Assembly (NCBI RefSeq): GCF_026229185.1 | Contig: NZ_JAGGJA010000018.1 | Span: 1-64,000 of the forward strand | Direction: 5' to 3' | Length of the DNA stretch: 64,000 nucleotides | Source of the DNA: Fodinibius salsisoli | GTDB lineage: Bacteria; Bacteroidota; Rhodothermia; Balneolales; Balneolaceae | Shown: piece after piece, positions 38,058 through 45,513 of the stretch | Layout: each line of letters opens with the position of its first letter | How positions within the stretch are numbered: position 1 is the stretch's first letter | Program-made: the position numbers and the translations under genes | The notes under the pieces: generated by a model | Databases searched by the model: none | What the model was told of the DNA's origin: nothing | The model's input: only the letters and a program-made list of their open reading frames with translations

Positions 38058-39252
38058 TACTATTGTTATTAACTGATTGGTGGATTTTAATTTGATTGGA
38101 TAGGATTTTAGCGAACCCTTTTACGTCTTCGCCGCTCCAGGCGTTATTCATTTCGCCGTAGTCTCCAAATTTAGCGTTCATCAGGTCGTTGTCGGACGTG
38201 ATGCCCTCAATTTCAAAGCGATAGGGCAACAGACGGATGGAAACCGTGCCGTTCACAACGGGCTGTGTATCATCCAAAAAGGCTTCAATATTGCGCATCA
38301 CCGGATCGAGATATTGTCCTTCGTGGAGCATCATACCGTACCAGTTGGCAAGCTGATCTTTCCAGTGGAGCTGCCATTTGGTGAGTACATGCTTTTCCAG
38401 CTGCTCATGGGCTTTGATAATAAGCATGGCTGCAGCGGCTTCGAATCCAACCCGGCCTTTAATGCCAATGATTGTATCGCCCACGTGGATATCGCGGCCA
38501 ATGGCATATTGGGAAGCAAGGGCATCCAGCTTTTGGATGAGTTCGATGGAACCGTAGCTTTCACCATTGATAGCTGTCGGTTCGCCTTCAGTAAACGTTA
38601 ATTTCAGTGTTTGAGGCTCTTCCTTTTTGAGCGGACTGGGATAGGCTTCATCCGGCAATGGCTGGTCTGACGTCAGGGTCTCAGCTCCGCCCACGCTGGT
38701 GCCCCACAGGCCCTTGTTAACCGAATATTTGGCCTGGCTCCAGTCCATATCCACATCGTGATCCTGCAGAAAAGCCACTTCTTCCTCACGCGTCAGCTGC
38801 TGATCGCGGATGGGGGTAATAATATCCAGGTCAGGGGCAATTACATTGAAAACAAGATCAAAGCGCACCTGATCGTTGCCGGCTCCGGTGCTTCCGTGGG
38901 CAATAGCATCGGCGCCCACTTCCAGGGCGTATTTAGCAATAGCTACGGCCTGGAATACACGTTCCGAGCTAACTGAAAGGGGATAAGTGTTATTTTTGAG
39001 AATATTCCCAAAAATAAGATACCGGATAACTTTTGAATAATAGTCTTCTGTTCGCTCCAGTGTCTGGTGCGTATGGCTGCCGAGGCTGTACGCATGCTGC
39101 TCAATATCATCCAGTTCCTGTTGGTCAAATCCACCGGTATTTACGAGGACGGTATGAATTTCAGCTTGGTATTGCTCCTTTAAATAGGGCACACAATAGG
39201 AGGTGTCAAGTCCTCCGCTAAACGCTAATACTATTTTCTTTTGTTGAGCCAT
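38050..39252 (-). CDS. argG: Argininosuccinate synthase
   Basis: 400 residues. Joins citrulline and aspartate with ATP. The ATP-binding PP-motif VLAFSGGLDTSYCVPYLKE opens the protein; SVSSERVFQAVAIAKYALEVGADAIAHGSTGAGNDQVRF and KYSVNKGLWGTSVGGAET follow. It belongs to the Bacteroidota branch of ArgG. Its start lies 35 bp inside the 3' end of the GNAT gene and its stop overlaps argC by 8 bp, so translation is probably coupled throughout. Confidence 0.95.
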   Translation of the reverse strand: MAQQKKIVLAFSGGLDTSYCVPYLKEQYQAEIHTVLVNTGGFDQQELDDIEQHAYSLGSHTHQTLERTEDYYSKVIRYLIFGNILKNNTYPLSVSSERVFQAVAIAKYALEVGADAIAHGSTGAGNDQVRFDLVFNVIAPDLDIITPIRDQQLTREEEVAFLQDHDVDMDWSQAKYSVNKGLWGTSVGGAETLTSDQPLPDEAYPSPLKKEEPQTLKLTFTEGEPTAINGESYGSIELIQKLDALASQYAIGRDIHVGDTIIGIKGRVGFEAAAAMLIIKAHEQLEKHVLTKWQLHWKDQLANWYGMMLHEGQYLDPVMRNIEAFLDDTQPVVNGTVSIRLLPYRFEIEGITSDNDLMNAKFGDYGEMNNAWSGEDVKGFAKILSNQIKIHQSVNNNSND

Positions 39253-39907
39253 CTTGGATTAGAAAGTTTAGGAATTTTTTGGTTTTACGTTGAAGGTTTC
39301 GTTGATGGAGCCGAAGAAACCGCTTAAATTTCTTCCAGCGGGTCTGTTTGTCAGCTTTTTTCTCGGAGGTCTTCTCATTGGGGTCGTAAAGCATACCCGT
39401 GCAGAGGCAACCCTTGCGATCTTCGTTGGTAAGAATATCATAATTAGGGCAGCTCTGGCATCCTTTCCAATACTCTTCGTCGTCGGTCAGCTCGGAAAAC
39501 GTTACGGGTTTATATCCCATATCTGAGTTGATCCTCATGACCGCCATGCTGGTGGTGATACCGAAGATTTTGGAATCCGGGTATTTTTTGCGAGAAAGTT
39601 CAAAAATGTTCTCTTTAATGCGTCGGCCTAATCCCAGCTTACGGTAATGGGGATGCACAATAAGGCCGGAATTGGCAATATATTTTTCGTGTCCCCAGCT
39701 TTCGATATAACTGAAGCCAGCCACTTGATCTTTGTCAAGATCAACAGCAATAACGCCTTTGCCTTCTTCCATTTTGGACTGCACATACTCGGGCTTACGT
39801 TTGGCGATACCGGTACCTCGCTGCTTGGCAGCTTCTTCCATGAGGTCGCAAATTTCTTTTGCATGCTTAAAATGCCGCGAATCTGCTACAGATATTTGAA
39901 TATCCAT
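39218..39907 (-). CDS. GNAT acetyltransferase heading the arginine operon (probable acylglutamate synthase)
   Basis: 229 residues. The GNAT fold occupies about residues 1-150, with the acetyl-CoA loop HPHYRKLGLGRRIKENIF and TTSMAVMRINSDMGYKPV. After this comes a cysteine motif CQSCPNYDILTNEDRKGCLC and a strongly basic tail. Its position as first gene of a full arginine operon that lacks argA and argJ makes it the best candidate for the first step, acylation of glutamate; that is inference from context. Its 3' end overlaps argG by 35 bp. No Shine-Dalgarno is visible before 39907. Confidence 0.75.
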   Translation of the reverse strand: MDIQISVADSRHFKHAKEICDLMEEAAKQRGTGIAKRKPEYVQSKMEEGKGVIAVDLDKDQVAGFSYIESWGHEKYIANSGLIVHPHYRKLGLGRRIKENIFELSRKKYPDSKIFGITTSMAVMRINSDMGYKPVTFSELTDDEEYWKGCQSCPNYDILTNEDRKGCLCTGMLYDPNEKTSEKKADKQTRWKKFKRFLRLHQRNLQRKTKKFLNFLIQDGSTKENSISV

Positions 39908-39994
39908 ATTGTTAAAAGGGTAAAATTGATATCAAACAACAGCATATAGTTATTGCTGATGTTAAAAGAGTTTGTCGGTAAAGTCGGAGTGTGG

Positions 39995-40030
39995 GGAGAG
40001 TGGCGAAAAAGAGACTCTCCACCAAGAGAG
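39995..40030 (-). promoter_or_regulatory. Alternative hairpins in the arginine operon leader
   Basis: Read on the minus strand, GGAGAGT (40020-40014) can pair with a downstream ACTCTCC (40001-39995) over 7 bp, or its GAGAG can pair with the upstream CTCTC (40030-40026) over 5 bp. The two pairings exclude each other, which is the geometry of a 2:3 versus 3:4 attenuator. No clean T-tract follows, so termination by this hairpin is not proven; Rho or a translational effect are alternatives. Confidence 0.45.
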
Positions 40031-40034
40031 GTGT

Positions 40035-40091
40035 TTAGGAGCCCAGGAGGGCCCGCGGTCGTGGCCGCCGAATTGGACAAAGCGGAGACAT
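40035..40091 (-). CDS. Arginine-rich leader peptide of the arg operon
   Basis: An 18-codon frame, MSPLCPIRRPRPRALLGS, lies 128 bp before the first arginine gene. Four of residues 8-13 are Arg (CGG CGG CCA CGA CCG CGG). The codons are G+C-rich in an otherwise A+T-rich spacer. A strong hairpin (GGGCCC, TCCT loop, GGGCTC) covers its last codons, and the alternative hairpins follow. This is what a ribosome-stalling attenuator for arginine would look like. No Shine-Dalgarno is visible, and another frame (MSSLCLRFV...) overlaps it, so expression is unproven. Confidence 0.55.
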   Translation of the reverse strand: MSPLCPIRRPRPRALLGS

Positions 40092-40162
40092 AGGGAGGAC
40101 ATCAACAGATGGACTGTCGAATAAAAAATTGATATGTCTTCCGCGTTTTTTCATTAGGGACT

Positions 40163-40191
40163 ATTATAATATCTTATCCGGCAAAATACAA
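40163..40191 (-). promoter_or_regulatory. Promoter of the arginine operon
   Basis: On the minus strand TTGTAT (40191-40186) and a perfect TATAAT (40168-40163) are separated by 17 bp. The start of transcription would fall near 40155, leaving about 65 bases before the leader peptide and 250 before the GNAT gene. It is divergent from recQ. Confidence 0.65.
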
Positions 40192-40292
40192 AATATTTTT
40201 TTGGCCATGTAAATTGTAAGTTGTACTGCTGGTTTATGATCTGTCCTTTTCAGTGGACCATTATATGATGACCATAACTTTTATGTGTTAGA

Positions 40293-42227
40293 ATGGATAA
40301 CGAAACCTTAGAAATAGCCCGAGAAGCCTTACAAAAGCATTGGGGATTTACCTCCTTTCGCGAGGGGCAGGATGCTGCTATTAAGTCTGTGTTGGAGAAA
40401 AAGAATACGATGGTTTTGTTCCCAACAGGTGGTGGGAAATCTCTCTGTTACCAGCTGCCTTCCGTATTATTCGAGGGGCTGACCATTGTTATTTCTCCAC
40501 TGGTGGCCCTTATGCAGGACCAAGTGCACCAATTGAATGAGAGAGGTATTGCAGCCACCTTTGTAAATAGCACTATTTCTTCCTGGGAGGTAGAACAGCG
40601 GCTGGTTAATGCCCGCAACGGCATGTATGATTTGCTTTATTGCGCCCCTGAACGACTCGAGACCCCTCTCTGGGAAGCGGAGCTTCCAAGATTGGATGTA
40701 GACCTGATTGCCATTGATGAGGCCCATTGTATTTCGGAGTGGGGACACGACTTTCGGCCAAGTTACCGCCAGATTAGACCCGCTTTTGAGTCCATAGCTG
40801 ACTCGGTAAGCTGGATTGCCCTTACTGCTACCGCTACCCCTGAAGTGCGTGCAGATATTGCAGAAAACCTTGGTTTTACCGATCCGGAAGTGATCTCAAA
40901 AGGGTTTGAACGGCCCAATTTAAAATGGTGGGTTACCGCAACTGAGCAGAAACAGAAAAAAATATTGAATGCTGTCAAAAAAGCGGCTCCATTGGGATCG
41001 GGGCTCATTTATGGGGGTACCCGTCGTAATTGTGAGGAACTTGCCCGGAAAATTACGAATCAGCTTGGAGTCAAAACAGAAGCATACCATGCAGGGATAG
41101 AATCATCAAACAGGGAAGAGGTTCAAAACAGGTGGATAGCGGGTGATCTGCCTCTCGTGGTGGCTACAAATGCCTTCGGCATGGGCATCGATAAAGCCGA
41201 CTGCCGTTATGTGATCCACTACGAGATGCCGTATTCTCTGGAAGCGTATTACCAGCAGGCAGGCCGCGCGGGGCGCGATGGACTGGAGAGCTTCCCGATG
41301 CTTCTGTTTAAGCCTTCGGATTTAGCTATTGCCCGGCAGCGTATCAAAGATTCGTATCCCGAAAAGGACCAGCTGCAACACGTATATGATGTACTTTGCG
41401 ATAGCTTAAATTTGGCAGTAGGAGCTGAAATGGAGAAGTCAGAAGAAGTTTCGATACGAGCATTGGCCAAGCGGTCCGGCTACCCGGCTCGAATTACACA
41501 GTCGGCACTTAAAGTACTTAACCAGCTGAGTATCATTGAGTTAATTGAATACCTGAAGCCACGGGTAGGTATCCAATTTGTTGCAAGCCAGGATTATATC
41601 CGTGAGCAGATACAAGTATCCGAGAACCAGCGAAAATCACTATTCCTGGATACCTTGCTCCGGCAATTCGGAGGAGAGGCCTTTGCTGCAATGAAATACC
41701 TGGATTTCGATTATATACAACAAAAGCTGGGCGTATCTCCTAATGCGGTCAAAAAGGGATTGCAGGTGCTTCAGGATCATGATCAGCTACTGAAGTTTGA
41801 ACTCAACGGAGAGCAACCCATGGTAAAACTGGTAGATGAACGGCAGGCAAAACTTCGATTACGAAAGGAAGAATTAGAGCAATACCGTAATACCCTGCTT
41901 GAAAAATTAGCCTATATGAAAGGCTATATTCAAACGGAAAATTGTCGGGAAGTATATATCCGTCAGTACTTTGGGGAGCAAGAAGTATCGCCTTGTGGTC
42001 ATTGCGATAATTGTTTACAGAAGAAAAAAGAGGACGTACAGTTTACGAATTCTGACCTATTAGCGATCAGGCAGGCACTAAGCGGGGGAGGGAAAACATT
42101 AGGACACCTTTGCCGGCAACTGGGGTGGAGTAAAGCACGGATAAAGCGATCATTAAGCCACCTGATACGCGAAGAAAAAGTCAGGGCAAAGACGGAAAAA
42201 TATTTCTGGGTCAATAACAATAAGTAG
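40293..42227 (+). CDS. recQ: ATP-dependent DNA helicase RecQ
   Basis: 644 residues. Motif I FPTGGGKSLCYQLP, motif II IAIDEAHCISEWGHDFRPSY, motif III LTATATPEV, motif VI QQAGRAGRDG, and the zinc-binding cysteines in NCREVYIRQYFGE...CGHCDNC are visible. The last 70 residues (SDLLAIRQALSGGGKTLGHLCRQLGWSKARIKRSLSHL) form a helix-turn-helix-like end rather than a full HRDC domain. RecQ unwinds DNA in repair and recombination. Single gene, divergent from the arginine operon. Confidence 0.95.
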   Translation: MDNETLEIAREALQKHWGFTSFREGQDAAIKSVLEKKNTMVLFPTGGGKSLCYQLPSVLFEGLTIVISPLVALMQDQVHQLNERGIAATFVNSTISSWEVEQRLVNARNGMYDLLYCAPERLETPLWEAELPRLDVDLIAIDEAHCISEWGHDFRPSYRQIRPAFESIADSVSWIALTATATPEVRADIAENLGFTDPEVISKGFERPNLKWWVTATEQKQKKILNAVKKAAPLGSGLIYGGTRRNCEELARKITNQLGVKTEAYHAGIESSNREEVQNRWIAGDLPLVVATNAFGMGIDKADCRYVIHYEMPYSLEAYYQQAGRAGRDGLESFPMLLFKPSDLAIARQRIKDSYPEKDQLQHVYDVLCDSLNLAVGAEMEKSEEVSIRALAKRSGYPARITQSALKVLNQLSIIELIEYLKPRVGIQFVASQDYIREQIQVSENQRKSLFLDTLLRQFGGEAFAAMKYLDFDYIQQKLGVSPNAVKKGLQVLQDHDQLLKFELNGEQPMVKLVDERQAKLRLRKEELEQYRNTLLEKLAYMKGYIQTENCREVYIRQYFGEQEVSPCGHCDNCLQKKKEDVQFTNSDLLAIRQALSGGGKTLGHLCRQLGWSKARIKRSLSHLIREEKVRAKTEKYFWVNNNK

Positions 42228-42240
42228 GTAAGATGGCACA

Positions 42241-42618
42241 TCAATTGTTGGGGGGCAGGGGAGCTCTTCGTCTGGTACGGATGGAGTCGGCCACCCGATC
42301 CATGCGAAGCTCTTCAATAGCTTTATCAATTCTCTTTTTTTGTTCGCCTGGGAATTGCTGGTAATAGGTATGGCTGGATTGGAAAGCAGTTGGTGAAATA
42401 TTATAGTGTTGAAAGATGCGTTTTCGCAATGAATCAGTCGCCAGGCTATCAATTCGTCCGGTTTCCTGGTAGGTACGTACCAGCTGGAACTCAACCAACA
42501 GAGAAATATATTGATCTTCCGGAATTAAGTTGTCCGGTTCTTCGGGAGAGGTCATGCAGCCCACCAAAGCACAGAGTAGAAATAACAATCCAACAGAACT
42601 TCTCATTTTACTGCTCAT
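42241..42618 (-). CDS. Small DUF4296-like lipoprotein
   Basis: 125 residues. The signal peptide SSVGLLFLLCALVGC ends in a lipobox (LVGC, Cys21), giving an outer-surface or periplasmic lipoprotein. NLIPEDQYISLLVEFQLVRTY and RIFQHYNISPTAFQSSHTYYQ match the pattern of DUF4296, a family typical of Bacteroidota with unknown function. The start is either the ATG at 42618, overlapping the end of the SDR gene by 11 bp, or the ATG at 42606 just after it. Probably co-transcribed with the SDR gene. Confidence 0.75.
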   Translation of the reverse strand: MSSKMRSSVGLLFLLCALVGCMTSPEEPDNLIPEDQYISLLVEFQLVRTYQETGRIDSLATDSLRKRIFQHYNISPTAFQSSHTYYQQFPGEQKKRIDKAIEELRMDRVADSIRTRRRAPLPPNN

Positions 42619-43327
42619 CCGGATGCTTTGGATTTAACGGTCGCATGGTAATTTCATTAATCAAGAAGTTGCTGGGGGTCTCCAGTATATTGATAAGTAC
42701 ATCCGCCACTTCCCCGGGTTGCATCATGTTGGCGTGCGATTCAGAATTGTTGGCCTCATTAAAAAAGTTTGTAGCAATAGAGCCGGGGCAAAAGCAGGTC
42801 ACTTTGATACCATCATAACGTAATTCTTTGAAGAGGGCCTCACTGAATCCACGAACACCAAATTTGGAGGCGTTATATCCGGATAGTTGGGGATTACCTA
42901 TTTTTCCTGCAATAGAAGCAATATTGATGATATGGCAACCATTGGGGTTTTTCTTCATCTTAGGGACAATTTGTCGGCACATATAGAAGACGCCCGATAG
43001 GTTGGTACTGATCATCGCTTCCCAATCGTCAAGAGGCAGAGCGTCAACATCTCCAAAGCGTCCCAGGCCTGCATTGTTAATCAGGATATCCGGATATTCC
43101 TGTTGGAAGGTCTTATTAACCCACTGGTCAATGGTATCATGGTTGGTAATATCCAGGGTAACCGGGATGAATGAATCGCCCAGCTTTTGCTGAATCTTTT
43201 CCAGTTTATCAGAACTACGGGCGAGGCCAAATACGGTGACTCCTTTTTCAATCAATGCCTGGCTAAAAGCCGTGCCGATGCCACTGCTTGCCCCGGTAAT
43301 AACGGCTGTTTTTGATGTTAACTCCAT
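42608..43327 (-). CDS. Short-chain dehydrogenase/reductase (FabG-like)
   Basis: 239 residues of classical SDR type. Cofactor loop AVITGASSGIGTAFSQAL, NNAG in LINNAGLGRFG, catalytic Ser in INIASIAGK, and Tyr-x3-Lys in YNASKFGVRG. The lack of an Arg/Lys directly after the glycine loop leaves NAD versus NADP open; ARSSDKL at the end of the second strand favours NADP. The substrate cannot be named; it resembles 3-oxoacyl-ACP reductase-like ketoreductases. Located between udk and the lipoprotein gene on the minus strand. Confidence 0.88.
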   Translation of the reverse strand: MELTSKTAVITGASSGIGTAFSQALIEKGVTVFGLARSSDKLEKIQQKLGDSFIPVTLDITNHDTIDQWVNKTFQQEYPDILINNAGLGRFGDVDALPLDDWEAMISTNLSGVFYMCRQIVPKMKKNPNGCHIINIASIAGKIGNPQLSGYNASKFGVRGFSEALFKELRYDGIKVTCFCPGSIATNFFNEANNSESHANMMQPGEVADVLINILETPSNFLINEITMRPLNPKHPDEQ

Positions 43328-43399
43328 AGAAAAATGACTCTAATTCAAATGTTTTTAACAGATCTGGCAAAAATTACTTCCAAAGCAATATAACCAAAA

Positions 43400-44032
43400 T
43401 CATTTTTGGTTTGCAGAAGATTTCAAGCGGTCTTGGATAAGGGCATTTACCATATCGAGGGCAATTTCATTCTGGCCGCCCCGGGGAATGATGATATCTG
43501 CATATCGCTTGCTCGGTTCTACAAATTCCAGGTGCATGGGACGAACAAACTTTTTGTACTGGCTGAGTACATTTTCAAGCTGACGATCACGTTCAACAAT
43601 ATCACGCTTGATGCGCCGGAGCAGCCGAATATCGTCATCCGTATCCACATATAGCTTGATATCCATCTGGTCGAGGAGCTCCTTTTCACTAAAAATAAGA
43701 ATACCGTCAATCAGGATGATTTTACGAGGACTGGCCATCCGCGTTTCTTCTTTCCGGATGTGTTTGCTAAAATCGTAAATCGGGATTTCTGCCTGGTATC
43801 CGTTTTTCAGTGCCTTAATGTGGCGAATCATGAGTTCGGTCTCAAGCGAGGAGGGATGGTCAAAGTTCTGCTGGATGCGTTCCTCAAAAGATAAATGCTT
43901 AAGGTCGCGATAGTAGGAGTCGTGCTGTAGCAATAGAATATTCTCCTGACCAATGGAATCGATGATATGCCGTACAACCGTTGTTTTCCCAGAGCCGCTA
44001 CCCCCTGCTACGCCGATAATGAGTGGTTCCAA
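43400..44032 (-). CDS. udk: Uridine kinase
   Basis: 210 residues. P-loop GVAGGSGSGKTTVVRHI, then LLQHDSYYRDL, FDHPSSLETELMIRHI and YDFSKHIRKEETRM, all typical of uridine/cytidine kinase, followed by IILIDGILIFSEKELLDQMDIKLYVDTDDDIRLLRRIKRDIVERDR. It phosphorylates uridine and cytidine for pyrimidine salvage. Six bases separate it from the amidase gene, so these two are one transcript. Confidence 0.95.
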   Translation of the reverse strand: MEPLIIGVAGGSGSGKTTVVRHIIDSIGQENILLLQHDSYYRDLKHLSFEERIQQNFDHPSSLETELMIRHIKALKNGYQAEIPIYDFSKHIRKEETRMASPRKIILIDGILIFSEKELLDQMDIKLYVDTDDDIRLLRRIKRDIVERDRQLENVLSQYKKFVRPMHLEFVEPSKRYADIIIPRGGQNEIALDMVNALIQDRLKSSANQK

Positions 44033-44038
44033 AAGAAG

Positions 44039-45349
44039 TTATCTTGTTTTAGGTTGCTGGGTCTGTTCCGTCTTTTCTTTGTAGTCTCGAATTGCTCTGA
44101 AAATAGCCGATGAAATAATATTCTGTCCGTACTCAGTACTAAGGTAGCGTCCTTCATCAGGATTGCTGATAAAACCCGTCTCTACAAGAACAGCAGGCAT
44201 TGAGGCATGATACAGGACGACAAATCGCGCCTGCTTTACGCCCCGTGAATGCCGCTGGGCCCGGTCGTCAAATTGATGCTCAAGCATACCGGCAATGCGT
44301 TCGCTGGTAGATATATAGCCACTGTTTGCAAGTTCATAAATCAATAAATCTTCCTGGCTCAGTTGTTTCTGTTCAACATCATCATTGGCCCGCACCACTT
44401 TATTCTCACGTTTCATGACTTCAAGAGCAGTTTTGCTGCGTTCCAGTCCCAGGAAATAGACTTCAGAGCCATAAGCCCGCCGTGAATGAGCCGCATTACA
44501 GTGAATAGAGACAAAGAGGTCGCCCTCATGACGATTGGCAATACTTCCCCGTTCTTCGAGCTCTATAAAAGTATCATCATCTCGCGTATAAACAACTTTT
44601 ACGCCGGGCATATTGGATTTAATATAGTCCCCAACCTTTTTGGCAATATCCAGCACAATGTCTTTCTCCTGGATACCTCCGTGGCCGATTGTGCCGGGGT
44701 CGTGTCCGCCATGCCCCGGATCAAGAACGACGACATCAAACTTCATTTTGTCACGCACTTCATTATAGGTCGTATTTTCCGGAACAGAATTATTGTTGGG
44801 AGGCTGCTGTTCCTGGTTCATCAACAAATTAGGCACGGCTGAGGCCGACCATGTTACTGCTTTCAGCTCTTGGGTGTGTGCGGCAAGCTGCTTCTTATCC
44901 GTTTTTGTAAGGCCTATAAGCAAATCACTGCTTTGTCCATCCGGATAGGCACTACTATTCAGGAACTGATCTTTCTGAAGCCTGATGTTAATACCAAGGC
45001 CATTAGGAATCGTGCTAAAAGTAACCTCACTAAAAGCCGGAGAATCGGATGTGACTTTTATGTTATTGGGATTAATTTTTGGACTGAATAGAGCAAATTG
45101 AATAAGATGGGGCTCGGGTTGATAAACTTGAAAAGAATCCGCTTTCTCTTTGAGATGAAACCGAAGCACATACCCTTTGCCATCACTTCTGACAGCGGTG
45201 GAAATACGGCTAAGAGTATTATCTTGGGCCTTTTGAGCCTGCGACATGGTATTACATCCTACCATAAAAAGACCGCTGACCATTAGGGCCAGAAAAAACT
45301 GGCTGTAGAAATTTATACTATGTCTGCCAACAAAAAAATTTGTGTTCAC
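44039..45349 (-). CDS. N-acetylmuramoyl-L-alanine amidase, lipoprotein-anchored
   Basis: 436 residues. A signal with a lipobox-like VGC (FFLALMVSGLFMVGC, Cys near residue 32) suggests lipidation. An AMIN-like beta region (about 45-150) precedes an Amidase_3 zinc domain: VVVLDPGHGGHDPGTIGHGGIQEKDIVLDIA (first His and Glu), SIHCNAAHSRRAYGSEVYFLG (His), and VLVETGFISNPDEGRYL with the catalytic Glu. It cuts the amide bond between MurNAc and the stem peptide during cell division or wall turnover. Divergent from the large P-loop gene. Confidence 0.92.
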   Translation of the reverse strand: MNTNFFVGRHSINFYSQFFLALMVSGLFMVGCNTMSQAQKAQDNTLSRISTAVRSDGKGYVLRFHLKEKADSFQVYQPEPHLIQFALFSPKINPNNIKVTSDSPAFSEVTFSTIPNGLGINIRLQKDQFLNSSAYPDGQSSDLLIGLTKTDKKQLAAHTQELKAVTWSASAVPNLLMNQEQQPPNNNSVPENTTYNEVRDKMKFDVVVLDPGHGGHDPGTIGHGGIQEKDIVLDIAKKVGDYIKSNMPGVKVVYTRDDDTFIELEERGSIANRHEGDLFVSIHCNAAHSRRAYGSEVYFLGLERSKTALEVMKRENKVVRANDDVEQKQLSQEDLLIYELANSGYISTSERIAGMLEHQFDDRAQRHSRGVKQARFVVLYHASMPAVLVETGFISNPDEGRYLSTEYGQNIISSAIFRAIRDYKEKTEQTQQPKTR

Positions 45350-45513
45350 CTTGTATGCTATCCGTTTTGTAGTGATGCTATTAATAGATTGAAATTAAGT
45401 AATATTTATAGAAGAATAAAAAGTAGAAATCATGCTCTTTGTTTCTAAACGATGTTATGTTAGATTGTATTTTGTAATTATTTGCTATTAACACTTAGGT
45501 TGAGAGAATACAG

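Noticed and set aside
40115-40140. Possible arginine-repressor box (TCGAAT...ATTGAT) near the arg promoter
   Set aside because: The half-sites match each other only at AAT/ATT and the spacing differs from the known ARG box, so chance is likely.
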